DNA of 64,000 bases, taken from assembly GCF_000227135.1 (NCBI RefSeq), contig NC_018248.1, forward strand, positions 343,670-407,669. Reading direction: 5' to 3'. Every line of letters begins with the position of its first letter. Positions within the stretch are counted from its first letter, which is position 1. Shown here one piece after another: positions 30,795 through 39,919 of this stretch. The notes under the pieces were generated by a model. That model ran no database searches, was not told where the DNA came from, and saw only the letters and a program-made list of their open reading frames with translations. The DNA comes from Leishmania donovani. Its lineage: Eukaryota > Euglenozoa > Kinetoplastea > Trypanosomatida > Trypanosomatidae. A program made the translations under genes and the position numbers.

Positions 30795-31450
30795 GTGAAG
30801 GGGGCGTGGCACACACACCCCTCTCAGCGCGTGGCACCTCAGGGACCAGTGCACCCACTTTCTCTCCGTGGGAGAGCCTGGCAGCCCCCTCCCCCATCCC
30901 CTGCCAAGTGCCGAGCCGCTTCTGGTGGTGACGGGTTCAGGCGCCTACGCCGCAGGGGGGAGGGTTCAGAGCGATGTGTCGCTGCTGGTGCCGGCGGTGG
31001 CGTCCTGGATGACGTTGCATCGGAGTGGCCCGCGACAGCGAGGCAGATCTGTATCCATCCACATGATGGGCAGAGCGCCATCGTGACCCGAGCGTCTCCC
31101 ACCCGGCCCGGCCCTCACACCGCCCGCTGGTGTGGGTGGGGTGCCCGAGCGCCACCGCGAGGGGGATGCGCCCGGTGGCGGCCGGCATGGTGGGCGCGGC
31201 TGCGCGGCGCCCCGCGAAGCATGGGCTGTGGGCGTGGGCGTGGGTGGGGGCCGTGCTCTCCGATGGCTGGGTCGGCGCGTTGCTGTGGCGCGTGTGTGTC
31301 CTACGGCTGCCATCGGCCCGCGCGAGGTTGGGTCTGTGACAGGGGTCGGAGGGAGAGGGGGTGGCAGTGGAGGGGCGGTTGGACGTCACGTTGTGCGGCA
31401 CTGAGGTGGGACTCACGTTGACGCAAGGAAAGGAGCGCATACGTTTTCAC
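30795..31450 (+). mobile_element. Probable SIDER2 retroposon remnant, sense orientation
   Basis: A G-rich block of about 650 bases, compositionally distinct from its surroundings. From memory of Leishmania SIDER2 copies, it matches several landmarks in order: GTGGCACCTCAGGGACCAGT near 30830, TGCCAAGTGCCGAGCC near 30903, GCGATGTGTCGCTGCTGG near 30970, CATGATGGGCAGAGCGCC near 31062, and a right end with GACTCACGTTGACGC and AAGGAAAGGAG. No open frame is expected, because SIDERs are short extinct retroposons. It lies about 350 bases past the CAP stop codon, most likely in that gene's 3' UTR. SIDER2 elements in 3' UTRs are known to promote mRNA decay, so it may down-regulate CAP mRNA. Exact ends and target-site duplication could not be set. 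Confidence 0.62.
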
Positions 31451-31586
31451 GGAACGGAATACGCGACCAGCAGATGTGCGCGCTTATTTTTCATTACCTC
31501 TGCGCTAGTCTGTCTTTGAGCCACCGAGCTCGAGCCTGTGCGCGTGCATATGCGTGTGCGTGTTTGCTATCATGTCTGTCTCTCTA

Positions 31587-31612
31587 AGTGTGCGTGTGTG
31601 TGTGTGTGTGCA
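31587..31612. repeat. (TG)n microsatellite
   Basis: A TGTGTG tract in the spacer right of the SIDER2-like element. Confidence 0.85.
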
Positions 31613-32511
31613 TGCGTGTGCCGTTCCTCCCCCCTCATCTGCCCGCTCCCTCAGTCGCCGTATCGCAACGCGAGCACAAGACATGCAACACGAGCACCGT
31701 GAAAGGCGTGCATGTCGGTGGGGCGTGCTGGCACTTTAATGGATTCGGTGCGCGCACCCGCACACCCCCATTCCCTCTCGATAATATCTCTCGATGCCTT
31801 TGTGTGTGTGTGCGCGCTCTCTTTTTGGGATCCCCGCGCAGCACGCTTCCCGCACGCCGCATTCCGAGGCGCACGGACCCCGGACACATAGAGGAAGCAT
31901 GACGTGTTGCCGACACCCAAGTCCCCTCTCGCCTCCCCCCCATCCCTCCTCGACAGCCGCACGCCCTCACGCGCGCTCTCTGTGCCTATCTCACATGGGT
32001 GCACCGGCACCCCCACCGCCGCCACATCCCGCATCCGCGACTATCAGACCAGAACCGAACGCAAAGAGACGCGAACGCGCACGAGACGGAACCGCGGAAC
32101 GAAGGAGGACTGTGCCGGCCAAGACGTGCCCCTTCTCCGATTTTCGCAGCATACGTCTTCCCCCACCTTACGACACGCCTTTTCGCATGCTGCGTGTCCT
32201 CCGCTCCCCTCCCCCACGTCCACGCCATCGTTCTCGACTTCTCAGTTGCTGACGCTGCGCCATTTCGCTTCTCTCTCTGTCCTTCATCTCGTCCCCTCTC
32301 TATCATGTACCTTCGCTGTCGCACCAGCCCATACATGCGCGCAGACGCACACGCGTACGTGTCACGTCGACGGCTCAGCAGGAGAGTGTTGGCAGTCTCA
32401 CCCCCGCTCCCCTCCCTATTACACCCCTCCCCATCCTTCCTGCGGGGCACACGTCACCTTCACGACGTGCTCTGAGGAAGTAGAGGAGCGATCAAGGTCC
32501 AACAGTGCGGG

Positions 32512-34458
32512 ATGCTGCGGGTGTCGCTTTCGTCGTGCGTGCCATGTCGCCTGCGTGGCATTGCAAGGCCCACGTCCGGAATGGTGGCCGCGGTGGTCGT
32601 CGTTGCGTCTTCGTCAGCGGTGCCCGAGAGACGGACATCTCTCCCTGACTCACAGGTCTCCGCGCAGCGCTTCTGCAGTACGAGCGCCAGCGGCACCCAA
32701 GGTGCTTCCAGCATCAGTTCGCCTCATTGTTCCCCATCGTCTCCACCCTCTACCCCATCGTCTCCACCCTCTACCCCATCTGCTGCCCCGACGGAGGCAG
32801 CCACGTTGACTAACGGCGCCATCTCGGGAGGCGTCTGCGGCAGAACGTGCCTGACTGCACACGGCACCTCCATTGCCTTCCTCCGCGCTGCCTTTAACGG
32901 CAGCTGCGGTGAGAGTGGATGCGTTCGCGAAGGCGACGAGGTCACCGTGCGGGCTCGCTTAGAGCGGACGCGCGGCCGCGGCAGGCTTGCCTTTCTCCAC
33001 CTCCGGCAGCCGCCGCTGGAGTCCGTGCAGGCAGTGTGCGAGGGCAAGGAGCTGACGAAGCAGGCGAGGAGCATTACGCCAGAGTCTATTGTCGATGTCA
33101 CGGGCGTCGTGCGCCGCGCGGACACCCCTGTGCAGTCGACTACGTGCCGGGGGTGGGAGCTGCAGGTGACGGCGCTGCATGTCGTCAGCCAGGCGGCCGC
33201 CCCGCTACCGTTTCCGTATCACGACATTAACGCAAAGCTGGACACCCGTCTCAACCACCGCGTTATGGACCTCCGCACAGAAAAAATGATCGCGACGTCG
33301 CGGCTCGTGTCGGCCCTCGGGCAGAGCTTCCGCAACGAGCTTCTCGCACGCGATTTCATCGAGGTGCACACGCCGAAGCTGCTCGGGGCCGCGTCGGAGG
33401 GCGGCAGCAACGTGTTCCGGGTGGACTACTTTGAGCGCAAGGCGTACCTGGCGCAGTCACCGCAGCTGTACAAGCAGATGATGGTCATGGGCGACGCGAT
33501 GCGGGTGTTTGAGGTCGGGCCGGTGTTTCGCGCCGAGAATAGTCTGACGCATCGGCACTTGACGGAGTTCGTTGGTCTCGATGGTGAGATGGTGGTCAAA
33601 GACAGTCACACAGAGGTGCTCGACGTGCTGGAGCCAGTCATGTGCGCTGTTCTGGCGCACCTCACACAGCAGCACGGCAACCTTATCGATGCTCTCTGGA
33701 AGCAGCAACAGCAACAAGGGGAAGGACTGCAAAACGGCGGCGGTGATCCGCAACCTGCCACCGCTGCGGAGCCGCCTCGCTGTGGCAGTCGCGGTCACGC
33801 GCCGCGTGATGTGTGCTGCGAGGTAGCACTAGATCGCGTGACGTCCTTGGGGATCACCACAGACGCCTCTCCGACGACGCGGACACCGTTCAAAATCTCC
33901 GCGCAAGTTGATCCTTATCACGCTCGCGTGGGCGGAGACGGTAGTGGGTGCCGCGTGCTTCGCATGAGCTTCGCAAACGCGTCGCACCTGCTGGCGGGTT
34001 GCGGCGGCGCAGGGGCCATGGCCGACTGCACACTGCCTGTTGAGGACTTTACGCTGCCGCAGGAGCGCCGCCTCGGCCAGCTCATAAAAGAGCGCTACGG
34101 GGTTGACCTCTACGTGATCGACAGCTTTCCTTCCTCTGCCAGGCCCTTTTACACGATGCCGGTGGACCCATCAACGCCGGACGGCCCAACGCGGAGCTAC
34201 GATATGTACCTACGTGGGGAGGAGATCTGCAGCGGTGCACAGCGTGTCCATCAGATAGAGCTGCTGGAACAACGGCTGTCGGCGAAGAAGGTGGACAAGG
34301 TGAGCGTGAAGGACTACGTCGACTCCTTCCGCTACGGCGCGTGGCCACACGGCGGCTTCGGCCTGGGGCTCGAGCGCATTGCCCTCTTCTTCCTCGGCCT
34401 CGACGACATCCGGCAGGTGTCACTGTTCCCACGCGACCCGAAGCGGATCAGCCCGTGA
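32512..34458 (+). CDS. Aspartyl-tRNA synthetase, probably mitochondrial (648 aa)
   Basis: ATG at 32512. The N-terminus (MLRVSLSSCVPCRLRGIARP) has Arg, Ser and hydrophobic residues without acids, like a mitochondrial presequence. Residues about 40-110 are Ser/Pro-rich and include a tandem SSPPSTP repeat. An OB-fold anticodon-binding domain covers about 142-240 (DEVTVRARLERTRGRGRLAFLHLR). The class II catalytic core follows: SPQLYKQMMVMGD, motif 2 FEVGPVFRAENS with Arg340, and motif 3 GFGLGLERIALFFLG with Arg622, ending LFPRDPKRISP. This is the eukaryotic/archaeal type IIb AspRS, charging tRNA-Asp. An insert of about 55 residues rich in Gln and Pro lies around 400-460. T. brucei is known to have two AspRS enzymes, one of them mitochondrial; the presequence suggests this is that copy. 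AsnRS or LysRS is less likely given the motif 3 and C-terminal sequence. Confidence 0.83.
   Translation: MLRVSLSSCVPCRLRGIARPTSGMVAAVVVVASSSAVPERRTSLPDSQVSAQRFCSTSASGTQGASSISSPHCSPSSPPSTPSSPPSTPSAAPTEAATLTNGAISGGVCGRTCLTAHGTSIAFLRAAFNGSCGESGCVREGDEVTVRARLERTRGRGRLAFLHLRQPPLESVQAVCEGKELTKQARSITPESIVDVTGVVRRADTPVQSTTCRGWELQVTALHVVSQAAAPLPFPYHDINAKLDTRLNHRVMDLRTEKMIATSRLVSALGQSFRNELLARDFIEVHTPKLLGAASEGGSNVFRVDYFERKAYLAQSPQLYKQMMVMGDAMRVFEVGPVFRAENSLTHRHLTEFVGLDGEMVVKDSHTEVLDVLEPVMCAVLAHLTQQHGNLIDALWKQQQQQGEGLQNGGGDPQPATAAEPPRCGSRGHAPRDVCCEVALDRVTSLGITTDASPTTRTPFKISAQVDPYHARVGGDGSGCRVLRMSFANASHLLAGCGGAGAMADCTLPVEDFTLPQERRLGQLIKERYGVDLYVIDSFPSSARPFYTMPVDPSTPDGPTRSYDMYLRGEEICSGAQRVHQIELLEQRLSAKKVDKVSVKDYVDSFRYGAWPHGGFGLGLERIALFFLGLDDIRQVSLFPRDPKRISP
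32738..32779. repeat. Tandem 21-bp repeat inside the AspRS coding sequence
   Basis: Two perfect 21-bp units, in frame, encoding a doubled Ser-Pro-Pro-Ser-Thr-Pro-Ser segment in the disordered linker between presequence and OB domain. The repeat may vary in copy number between strains. Confidence 0.9.
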
Positions 34459-35396
34459 TGCCGCCCACCCTCCCGTCCCTTCTACCTCAGAGGAAAGGAG
34501 AGAGGCAAATGAGGTGATGGACTGAAGCAGTGCGTGCCCAGCCGTTTGGCGCTGTGACGCTTCGCCAACGCCCGCCTCGCACATGCACACCAACAGACTC
34601 AGAGGTGGATAGGGGAGTCGGCGGCGATGTCTGCGATCGTACGCTGTGTGTGTGTGCGGGTGTTTACGCCCTATTCTCTCTGCCCCTCGCCCCCCAACTC
34701 TTACACACATACACACACGCTTGTGCGCGCATGCACGAGTGTGCTCCACATCATCAGAAAAGGTAATCACCAAAAACGAACGAGGAGAACACGTGAGCCT
34801 CAGCCACGCCAAACCTCCCTCTCCACAGCAGCAGCACAAATCCAACCCGCTCGTCAAGTATTGTTGACGTGCGAGGAGATGACAAGGGGGCCTTGCCTGT
34901 GGAAAGATCGTTTCTCCCTTCCCGCTACCACCACCCCACTGCCAGGCCACGTGCAAGCAGGTGCGCGCACCGGTGATGGGCGATAACGATGTGCGTCTCG
35001 TTGTGTGAGCTTGAGCGGTGCGGGAGAGACCGAGGGAAGGGAGGTGGCTGAGGGGGAGGACTGCTCTTCCTTCCGGCCCATGCCGTGACAGCTGAGCTTG
35101 TGGAGGGGCGCTGTCGGACATCCATCTCTCCACCTTCATGTGTTTGCCACCGACGCACACCCCCTAGCGGTGCTGTAATCACCGTGCCACACCGTCTCTG
35201 CCCCCTTCCCAACACCACCAGTGACGACTTCGCCCCATCTCCCTACTGCATACTCCGTGCTTGCATTCTTTTCCCGCCTTATTGGCCATCTTCTCGGCGT
35301 GCGCACACCCTCTACAAGGGCTGCAGCACTGTGCATCTTCCAGGCCCGACACATAGACACCCGCGTGCAAACATTGGCACACGCACGCATCTATCG
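34459..35396. other. Intergenic spacer, no gene seen
   Basis: 0.9 kb spacer. A CA-rich stretch lies at 34701-34720, and pyrimidine-rich segments near 35205-35290 could serve the following gene as splice-acceptor context. Confidence 0.6.
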
Positions 35397-36674
35397 ATGC
35401 TCAGCTTTCCGAGGCTGAGTGCGCTCCCGGCGCGGCGGTGCCGCACCACAGCCTTCCACGAAACGCCGCTTGCGTCCGCTGCGCGTTGTCATCGTCAGTG
35501 GCACAGTACCTTGGCGGCTTCCAACTGTGGCGGGATAGCCGCGGCACCAGCAGCACGTCGCGCTGATCCCTGTCTGGCAACCTCTTCTAGCTCCACGCAG
35601 GCGCTCTCTAGCCACAGCTGCCCGACAGCAGCTGTTCTTGTCGACGCCAGCGACAGCGCGCTCGTGACGCTGCCCTACTGCCTTGCGGGTGTGCAGGAGA
35701 AGGTACGCGCCCATTTGCGGTCGCTGCTCGTCCAGCGCCTCCTTGCCCCCCTGCTCACCGAGTCCCTGGCAAACTTTTTTGGAGAGCAGGACAGCGAGGG
35801 CAGCAGTGACACGCATCCAGACCGAAGCGGCGACGCTGCAGCCATGACCTCCGCCGTTGTTCACAGTGTGACCCAATCACCGAGCGCTCTGCGCTACCTC
35901 GCCTTCTCGCACCAGCATCCGCAGCTCCGGCATCCTAGCTGGGCACCGCTGTGGGCAGCGAGTCCGTCGTCGAACACACCACTCTCTGCGGCGCCGCGCA
36001 CCTCGCATGCAGAGCCGTACGCTGAGATACGCGCGGATGCCAAGCGGCCTGACGAGGCAGCGCCCGACGCCTTCGACGTCCACGTCACCCTCGTGGACCA
36101 AGACGCGGCAGAGGCACTTGTGCGACCTTGCCTCGGGGAATTGGCACCTTTGCTGGGCTGCCGCGCGTGTGGCTCTTTCCGCGCCGTCACCACCGCCGCT
36201 CGCAATGCGGTGTCGGCGGCCTTCTCACCTTCTACTAAGGCGGAAGCCCCACCAGCCCAACTCTCTGCGCCATCGCCATCGCTGCCGCCTTCTTTGCCCG
36301 TCGTCACCTACTGGGAATGCTGCCGCGTAGACTCCTATATTCCATCCTATGTGCAGGTGCAGGCCGCCGTGCGCCATCTGCTTCTCCGACGGCGACCGAC
36401 GGCCGACTACACTGCAAATGCGTGGCCAGCAGCGGCGGCAGCGTTAATGTCGGCGCCTCAGTTACCGCGAGCACGCCCCTTGGCGCTTGTTGCGGTGGTC
36501 GTACCAGACCACCTGACAGCCCTGTACTCAGAGTTTGTAGACATGCTTGAGCGGGAGAGCGGGCAGTGGATGCAGCATCAGCAGCATCAGCGGCGCGGCG
36601 CCACGTGTGGTGGGCCGGTGCATCTTCTTCTCTTCAACAGCAAAGGGCTGGCGCGAGAGTATGCCGTCGTGTAG
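35397..36674 (+). CDS. Hypothetical protein with mitochondrial-type N-terminus (425 aa)
   Basis: Not recognised. Start chosen at 35397 (MLSFPRLSALPARRCRTTAF), where an Arg/Ser/Ala-rich acid-free N-terminus of about 30 residues looks like a mitochondrial presequence; the frame is open about 100 codons further upstream but that part reads as spacer. Ordered-looking segments are LPYCLAGVQEKVRAHLRSLLVQRLLAPLLTES-type helices at about 95-130, FDVHVTLVDQDAAEALVRP near 225, and PLALVAVVVPDHLTALYSEFVDML near 365-390, separated by Ser/Pro/Ala-rich linkers. The C-terminus is GPVHLLLFNSKGLAREYAVV. No catalytic motif is visible. It lies between the AspRS and the EME1-like gene, which implies nothing about function in a trypanosomatid polycistron. 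Confidence 0.7.
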   Translation: MLSFPRLSALPARRCRTTAFHETPLASAARCHRQWHSTLAASNCGGIAAAPAARRADPCLATSSSSTQALSSHSCPTAAVLVDASDSALVTLPYCLAGVQEKVRAHLRSLLVQRLLAPLLTESLANFFGEQDSEGSSDTHPDRSGDAAAMTSAVVHSVTQSPSALRYLAFSHQHPQLRHPSWAPLWAASPSSNTPLSAAPRTSHAEPYAEIRADAKRPDEAAPDAFDVHVTLVDQDAAEALVRPCLGELAPLLGCRACGSFRAVTTAARNAVSAAFSPSTKAEAPPAQLSAPSPSLPPSLPVVTYWECCRVDSYIPSYVQVQAAVRHLLLRRRPTADYTANAWPAAAAALMSAPQLPRARPLALVAVVVPDHLTALYSEFVDMLERESGQWMQHQQHQRRGATCGGPVHLLLFNSKGLAREYAVV

Positions 36675-37136
36675 AGGCTTTTGTGTGTGTGTGTGAGGGA
36701 CAGGGCACATGCAGAGCTGCGGCTACTCACTGAACGCTTCGTCCGTTCGCCATCCGCCTCCTTGTTAACCTCCCTATCGTGCATTCTTTTGATGTTGTGT
36801 GTGTGTGCGTGTGAGAACTTCCTGCTTTGCATGTCCGTCTGCGTCCCCTGAGCGCATCTTCACCAAGGGCGTGCGCGGGCTCAACGATTGGAGAGAAGGC
36901 TCGCGAGACCGCAGCGCGATGCCCTCGCATTGGTGCGCGCGCGCTCGCTGTTTCTCGTTGAACATGCCCCGCACTTGAATGCGGACTCGCACGTACTGCG
37001 TCTTGCATGTGGGTGTTTCCACGTGTGCAGCCGTCCCAACACTCGCATCATCTTCGCTCCAGACGCTCTTAACCATCTCTCCCCCTCTCCCCGTCGGCGT
37101 GGCTACACATACGTGAATGTGGACGCGTGCACTCAA
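36675..37136. other. Short intergenic spacer
   Basis: 0.46 kb with two short TG tracts (36682-36695 and 36796-36813) and a pyrimidine-rich stretch from 37070 to 37100. No gene seen. Confidence 0.6.
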
Positions 37137-38483
37137 ATGGTTCTCCGCCACAGTGCGCCGTTGCCGAGGATGGCGACGTTCCCAGGCTGCACGCTGCACA
37201 TCGCGGTTGATGCGGATCTGTCCGTCGACTTTGACCATCTCCTCTGCCCACCACACGAAGGCTCCAACTGCGTTGGTGTGTCCTCCGTGGCCCCGTCGGT
37301 GGCGCATGCAACGTTGTTTTCGAACCTTCCGCCCCGCACCTGCGTGCGGGGCGTGCGCCAGGTGAACGCCGTCTCGCAGACGGTGGTGCTGCGTTTAGCG
37401 TCCGGCGCCGGAGGCGCCGACAGCAATGGCGCAGTCACGCCTGCATCGACTTCAGCGCTGGCAAGAAACACGTACGTGGTGGTGGTGCTGGATGCACAGC
37501 AGGTGCCGCAGATGCTGTCGGCCGCGATGGCGCGCCGGTGTCCACCGCACTTGAGTGGCGCAGGGCCACTTGGCTGGTACCTCGACGCCGTCGTGGCAGG
37601 GTTGCAGCAGGCGAAGGAGGCAGAGGAGAACGACCCATGTAGCAGTGGCACCGTATCCGCGTTGACTGACAAGGACGTGAACAGCTCATGCGCGGACCAG
37701 CCTAGCACCACCGCGCGTACGCTCCCAGCTCGACGCCGCGGCGCTGACGGCGATGCCGTGCACATGTCGCTCATTGTTGTGCCGAACGCCACAGCTGCGT
37801 TGAGTGGGCTGAACAGCACGAACGTGAATGTGACAGGCACCGAGGCTGCCGCTCTCTTCAGCGCTGCCGTCGCGTGGAGCGCTACACGACGAGCGATAAT
37901 GGAGGTCAGCGATGTGGAGGAGCCGCTCGCTGATCGAAATGCTTGCAGCGCGGCGGCAAGAAGGTCGCACGCTGTTCCGGTGGAATTGGACTTGTGCGCC
38001 ACCGCTGCCCACGTCCAGCAGGCGACGCAGATGATCGCCGCACTGGGTAACAAGCTGCTCAAGGCGTGGCCCACCTCTGCGGCGGCTGCCGGTTCTACAT
38101 CCCTGTTCGCCAGTGATTCAGCAAAGGCGAGAATCGCTGATGCCGCGGACGTGCGGCGCGACACACAGCGCAAGGTCATCCCAAGCGACTTTCACGCTCT
38201 GTACACCAGCATGCTCACAGAGGTGTCCTCCTTCTCGGAGCGAAAGACGATGGCGGCGGTGACAGCCTTCCCCACCATGTGCCACCTTTTGGAATACGTA
38301 GACAGTATCGCGGGGTCCGCACCAGGTGCTCAAGATGGCAGCAGCAGCGGCAGCGGCGGCGACGGCGATGTGGCCGTGCACGCTCCGTGTGCAGTGTACA
38401 GCACTAACTATGGCGAGCATCGCTCATGGAACGTGCTGAATAGTGCCATCATCGAGGCCCTCGTGACGGAGTACGAGCGCTAG
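37137..38483 (+). CDS. EME1/MMS4-like structure-specific endonuclease subunit (tentative, 448 aa)
   Basis: Start at 37137 (MVLRHSAPLPRMATF) or the next ATG at 37170. No single strong motif is present, but the order of elements follows animal EME1, the non-catalytic partner of MUS81. There is an N-terminal strand set (CTLHIAVDADL), then VSSVAPSVAHATLF where EME1 has a conserved VPxSVTW-type segment, then NTYVVVVLDAQQVPQML and LGWYLDAVVAGL, then MSLIVVPNATAAL, then an Asp/Leu-Gln strand and helix (VELDLCATAAHVQQ) before a long helix. The end contains a helix-hairpin-helix-like stretch, FHALYTSMLTEVSSFSERKTM followed by AVTAFPTMCHLLEYV, matching the 'W..ml..v..vs...A..v...yPt...Ll.aY' pattern of the XPF/MUS81/EME1 family. 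If right, it would cut branched DNA with MUS81 in recombination and fork repair. Otherwise it is an orphan. Homology to EME1 is inferred from reading, not aligned. Confidence 0.55.
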   Translation: MVLRHSAPLPRMATFPGCTLHIAVDADLSVDFDHLLCPPHEGSNCVGVSSVAPSVAHATLFSNLPPRTCVRGVRQVNAVSQTVVLRLASGAGGADSNGAVTPASTSALARNTYVVVVLDAQQVPQMLSAAMARRCPPHLSGAGPLGWYLDAVVAGLQQAKEAEENDPCSSGTVSALTDKDVNSSCADQPSTTARTLPARRRGADGDAVHMSLIVVPNATAALSGLNSTNVNVTGTEAAALFSAAVAWSATRRAIMEVSDVEEPLADRNACSAAARRSHAVPVELDLCATAAHVQQATQMIAALGNKLLKAWPTSAAAAGSTSLFASDSAKARIADAADVRRDTQRKVIPSDFHALYTSMLTEVSSFSERKTMAAVTAFPTMCHLLEYVDSIAGSAPGAQDGSSSGSGGDGDVAVHAPCAVYSTNYGEHRSWNVLNSAIIEALVTEYER

Positions 38484-39100
38484 AGCTGGGCTGTGGTGGC
38501 GTCGACAGGGAGGCGCATGGGTGTAGCCCCTCACCCCTTCTTCCCCTGCTGCAGTACACCTCTTCCCGCCCCTTTTGCTTTTCTCTCCAGCCTCTCTGCC
38601 GATGTGCAGCAGAGCGGCGTCTCTCCCCCCTCCGCCCGCCGAACACACATACACATATATAGTCGGAGAGGAGGAGAGGAGTGCTACTATCGCTGGCGCT
38701 CCTTCACTGTGTAGAGACCACATGCTCCATCCAGTACCTGTGTAGCAAGCTCTGTGATTCCCGGCATGTGATGATGGGGTCCTGCCTACGTGTTTCCCTT
38801 TCTTCTGCCTTACATGCCCTTCCTGCGCCCCTACCCCTGCCCATCCCACCGGATCTACTCTGCCCTCGCTGTCCCTTCCGCGACGAAATACTTGCGGTAT
38901 GCGTCTTTCTCTTTCTCACACACTGTATGTGTGGGCGCGTGCGCAGGGCACTTCCGACGTCACACACAACTCGACGTCTTCTCCCTCTTCTGTTTCTGTT
39001 TCCTCGCCTAGGTACCGATACACGTACGCGCGGCCCGCGCTCCTCGCCCGTGCATCCTTTGCCTTTACAGCCCCCGTCTTCCCCCCTTCCTTTTCCACCG
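38484..39100. other. Intergenic spacer with strong acceptor tract
   Basis: 0.6 kb spacer. It ends in a polypyrimidine tract and AG, listed separately. The next gene's frame is open through part of this region, but the predicted splice site would remove that part from the mRNA. Confidence 0.6.
38974..39011 (+). promoter_or_regulatory. Predicted spliced-leader acceptor (polypyrimidine tract plus AG)
   Basis: A pyrimidine-rich run (CTTCTCCCTCTTCTGTTTCT and onward) ends in AG at 39010-39011, 89 bases upstream of the ATG at 39101. It supports that start over in-frame ATGs further upstream. Confidence 0.6.
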
Positions 39101-39919
39101 ATGCCTGCTGCTGCTGCTGCTGCTGCTGCCTCGTCCGTGGGGCAGCGCCTTGCGCAACTGGTGCAGCGCTTTGATGTGATCGAGTCTGGCCTGAAGCACG
39201 TGCAGCAGCAGCTGCGGCACGGCGCCCCTGGTGGAGCCGCTGCCGGTGCGGCCTCCTCTGACGCGTCATTATGCCGTGCAAGCAGCACTGCCAAGGCACC
39301 AGGTAACCTGCCGGCGCTGCAGCCCGATCCGAAGGATCCGCTGGAGGTGGCGAGGCTGCGGCGCCATTGTGTGGACAGCGGGCTGCACTCCACCGAGTTC
39401 CTGTGGGTGCCGTCGAACTACTATCAGGAGAACCTGCAGTGGCGGCGCGACGCCCTGCGCGCGCCAACCATTCGTCACCTATGCAAGACAGTCTTGATGG
39501 AGAACACACATTGCACGAACAAAGACTGCGCGGAACGCAACAACTCGCGCTACTACCTTGTCGTGTACCAGTACGTGGACCGCTTCAACTCTGACATGGT
39601 CGGCCGCGCGATCCAAGAGCTGAACCCCGGTATGGGAAAGAAAAAATTCAACTTCCGGCTGGCTGATCCGGCAGAGGCGGAGAAGCTGACTGGGGTGCGC
39701 AGCGGCGCCGTTGCCCCGTTCGGCACTGCTATCCCGATTCCGGTGATCGTGAGCATCGGTATTACAAAGCTGGCGCCACCGACTTTCTACGTCGGCGGTG
39801 GCCACGTGGACTGCAAGTGCCGGCTCGACGCGGCGGAGTTCATCCGGGTGTCAAACGCGATCGTGGCCCCAATCAGCGTGCCTCTAACGGATGAGGAGCT
39901 TGAGCAGATTGCGGACTAA
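39101..39919 (+). CDS. YbaK/ProX-type aminoacyl-tRNA deacylase domain protein (272 aa)
   Basis: Start at 39101 (MPAAAAAAAASSVGQRL), downstream of a predicted splice acceptor. Residues 10-40 are a Gln/Leu-rich helix, possibly coiled coil (LVQRFDVIESGLKHVQQQL). The YbaK fold follows from about residue 105. HLCKTVLME contains Lys129, which aligns with the key lysine of bacterial YbaK (in its YKTLL segment). SGAVAPFGTAIPIPV corresponds to the GGxSPxG loop, and FYVGGGHVDCKCRLDAAEF to the YVSGG strand. Known family role: hydrolysis of mischarged aminoacyl-tRNA such as Cys- or Ala-tRNA-Pro. Substrate here is unknown. An insertion with cysteines (CTNKDCAERNNSRYYLV, about 139-155) follows the lysine and is unlike bacterial YbaK. 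Probably cytosolic; no targeting signal is seen. Confidence 0.8.
   Translation: MPAAAAAAAASSVGQRLAQLVQRFDVIESGLKHVQQQLRHGAPGGAAAGAASSDASLCRASSTAKAPGNLPALQPDPKDPLEVARLRRHCVDSGLHSTEFLWVPSNYYQENLQWRRDALRAPTIRHLCKTVLMENTHCTNKDCAERNNSRYYLVVYQYVDRFNSDMVGRAIQELNPGMGKKKFNFRLADPAEAEKLTGVRSGAVAPFGTAIPIPVIVSIGITKLAPPTFYVGGGHVDCKCRLDAAEFIRVSNAIVAPISVPLTDEELEQIAD

Larger units (their letters stand above)
30453..32511. other. Intergenic spacer containing a SIDER2-like element
   Basis: A 2.1-kb spacer between CAP and the aspartyl-tRNA synthetase gene. The middle third is G-rich and unlike the C/T-rich flanks; it is listed separately as a retroposon remnant. A (TG)n tract occurs at 31587-31612. The right part is C/T- and CA-rich with no coding frame. 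Confidence 0.65.

Noticed and set aside
37133..38179. 348-codon minus-strand frame
   Set aside because: Antisense to the EME1-like gene; all neighbours are on the + strand and the composition is a mirror of the sense codons.
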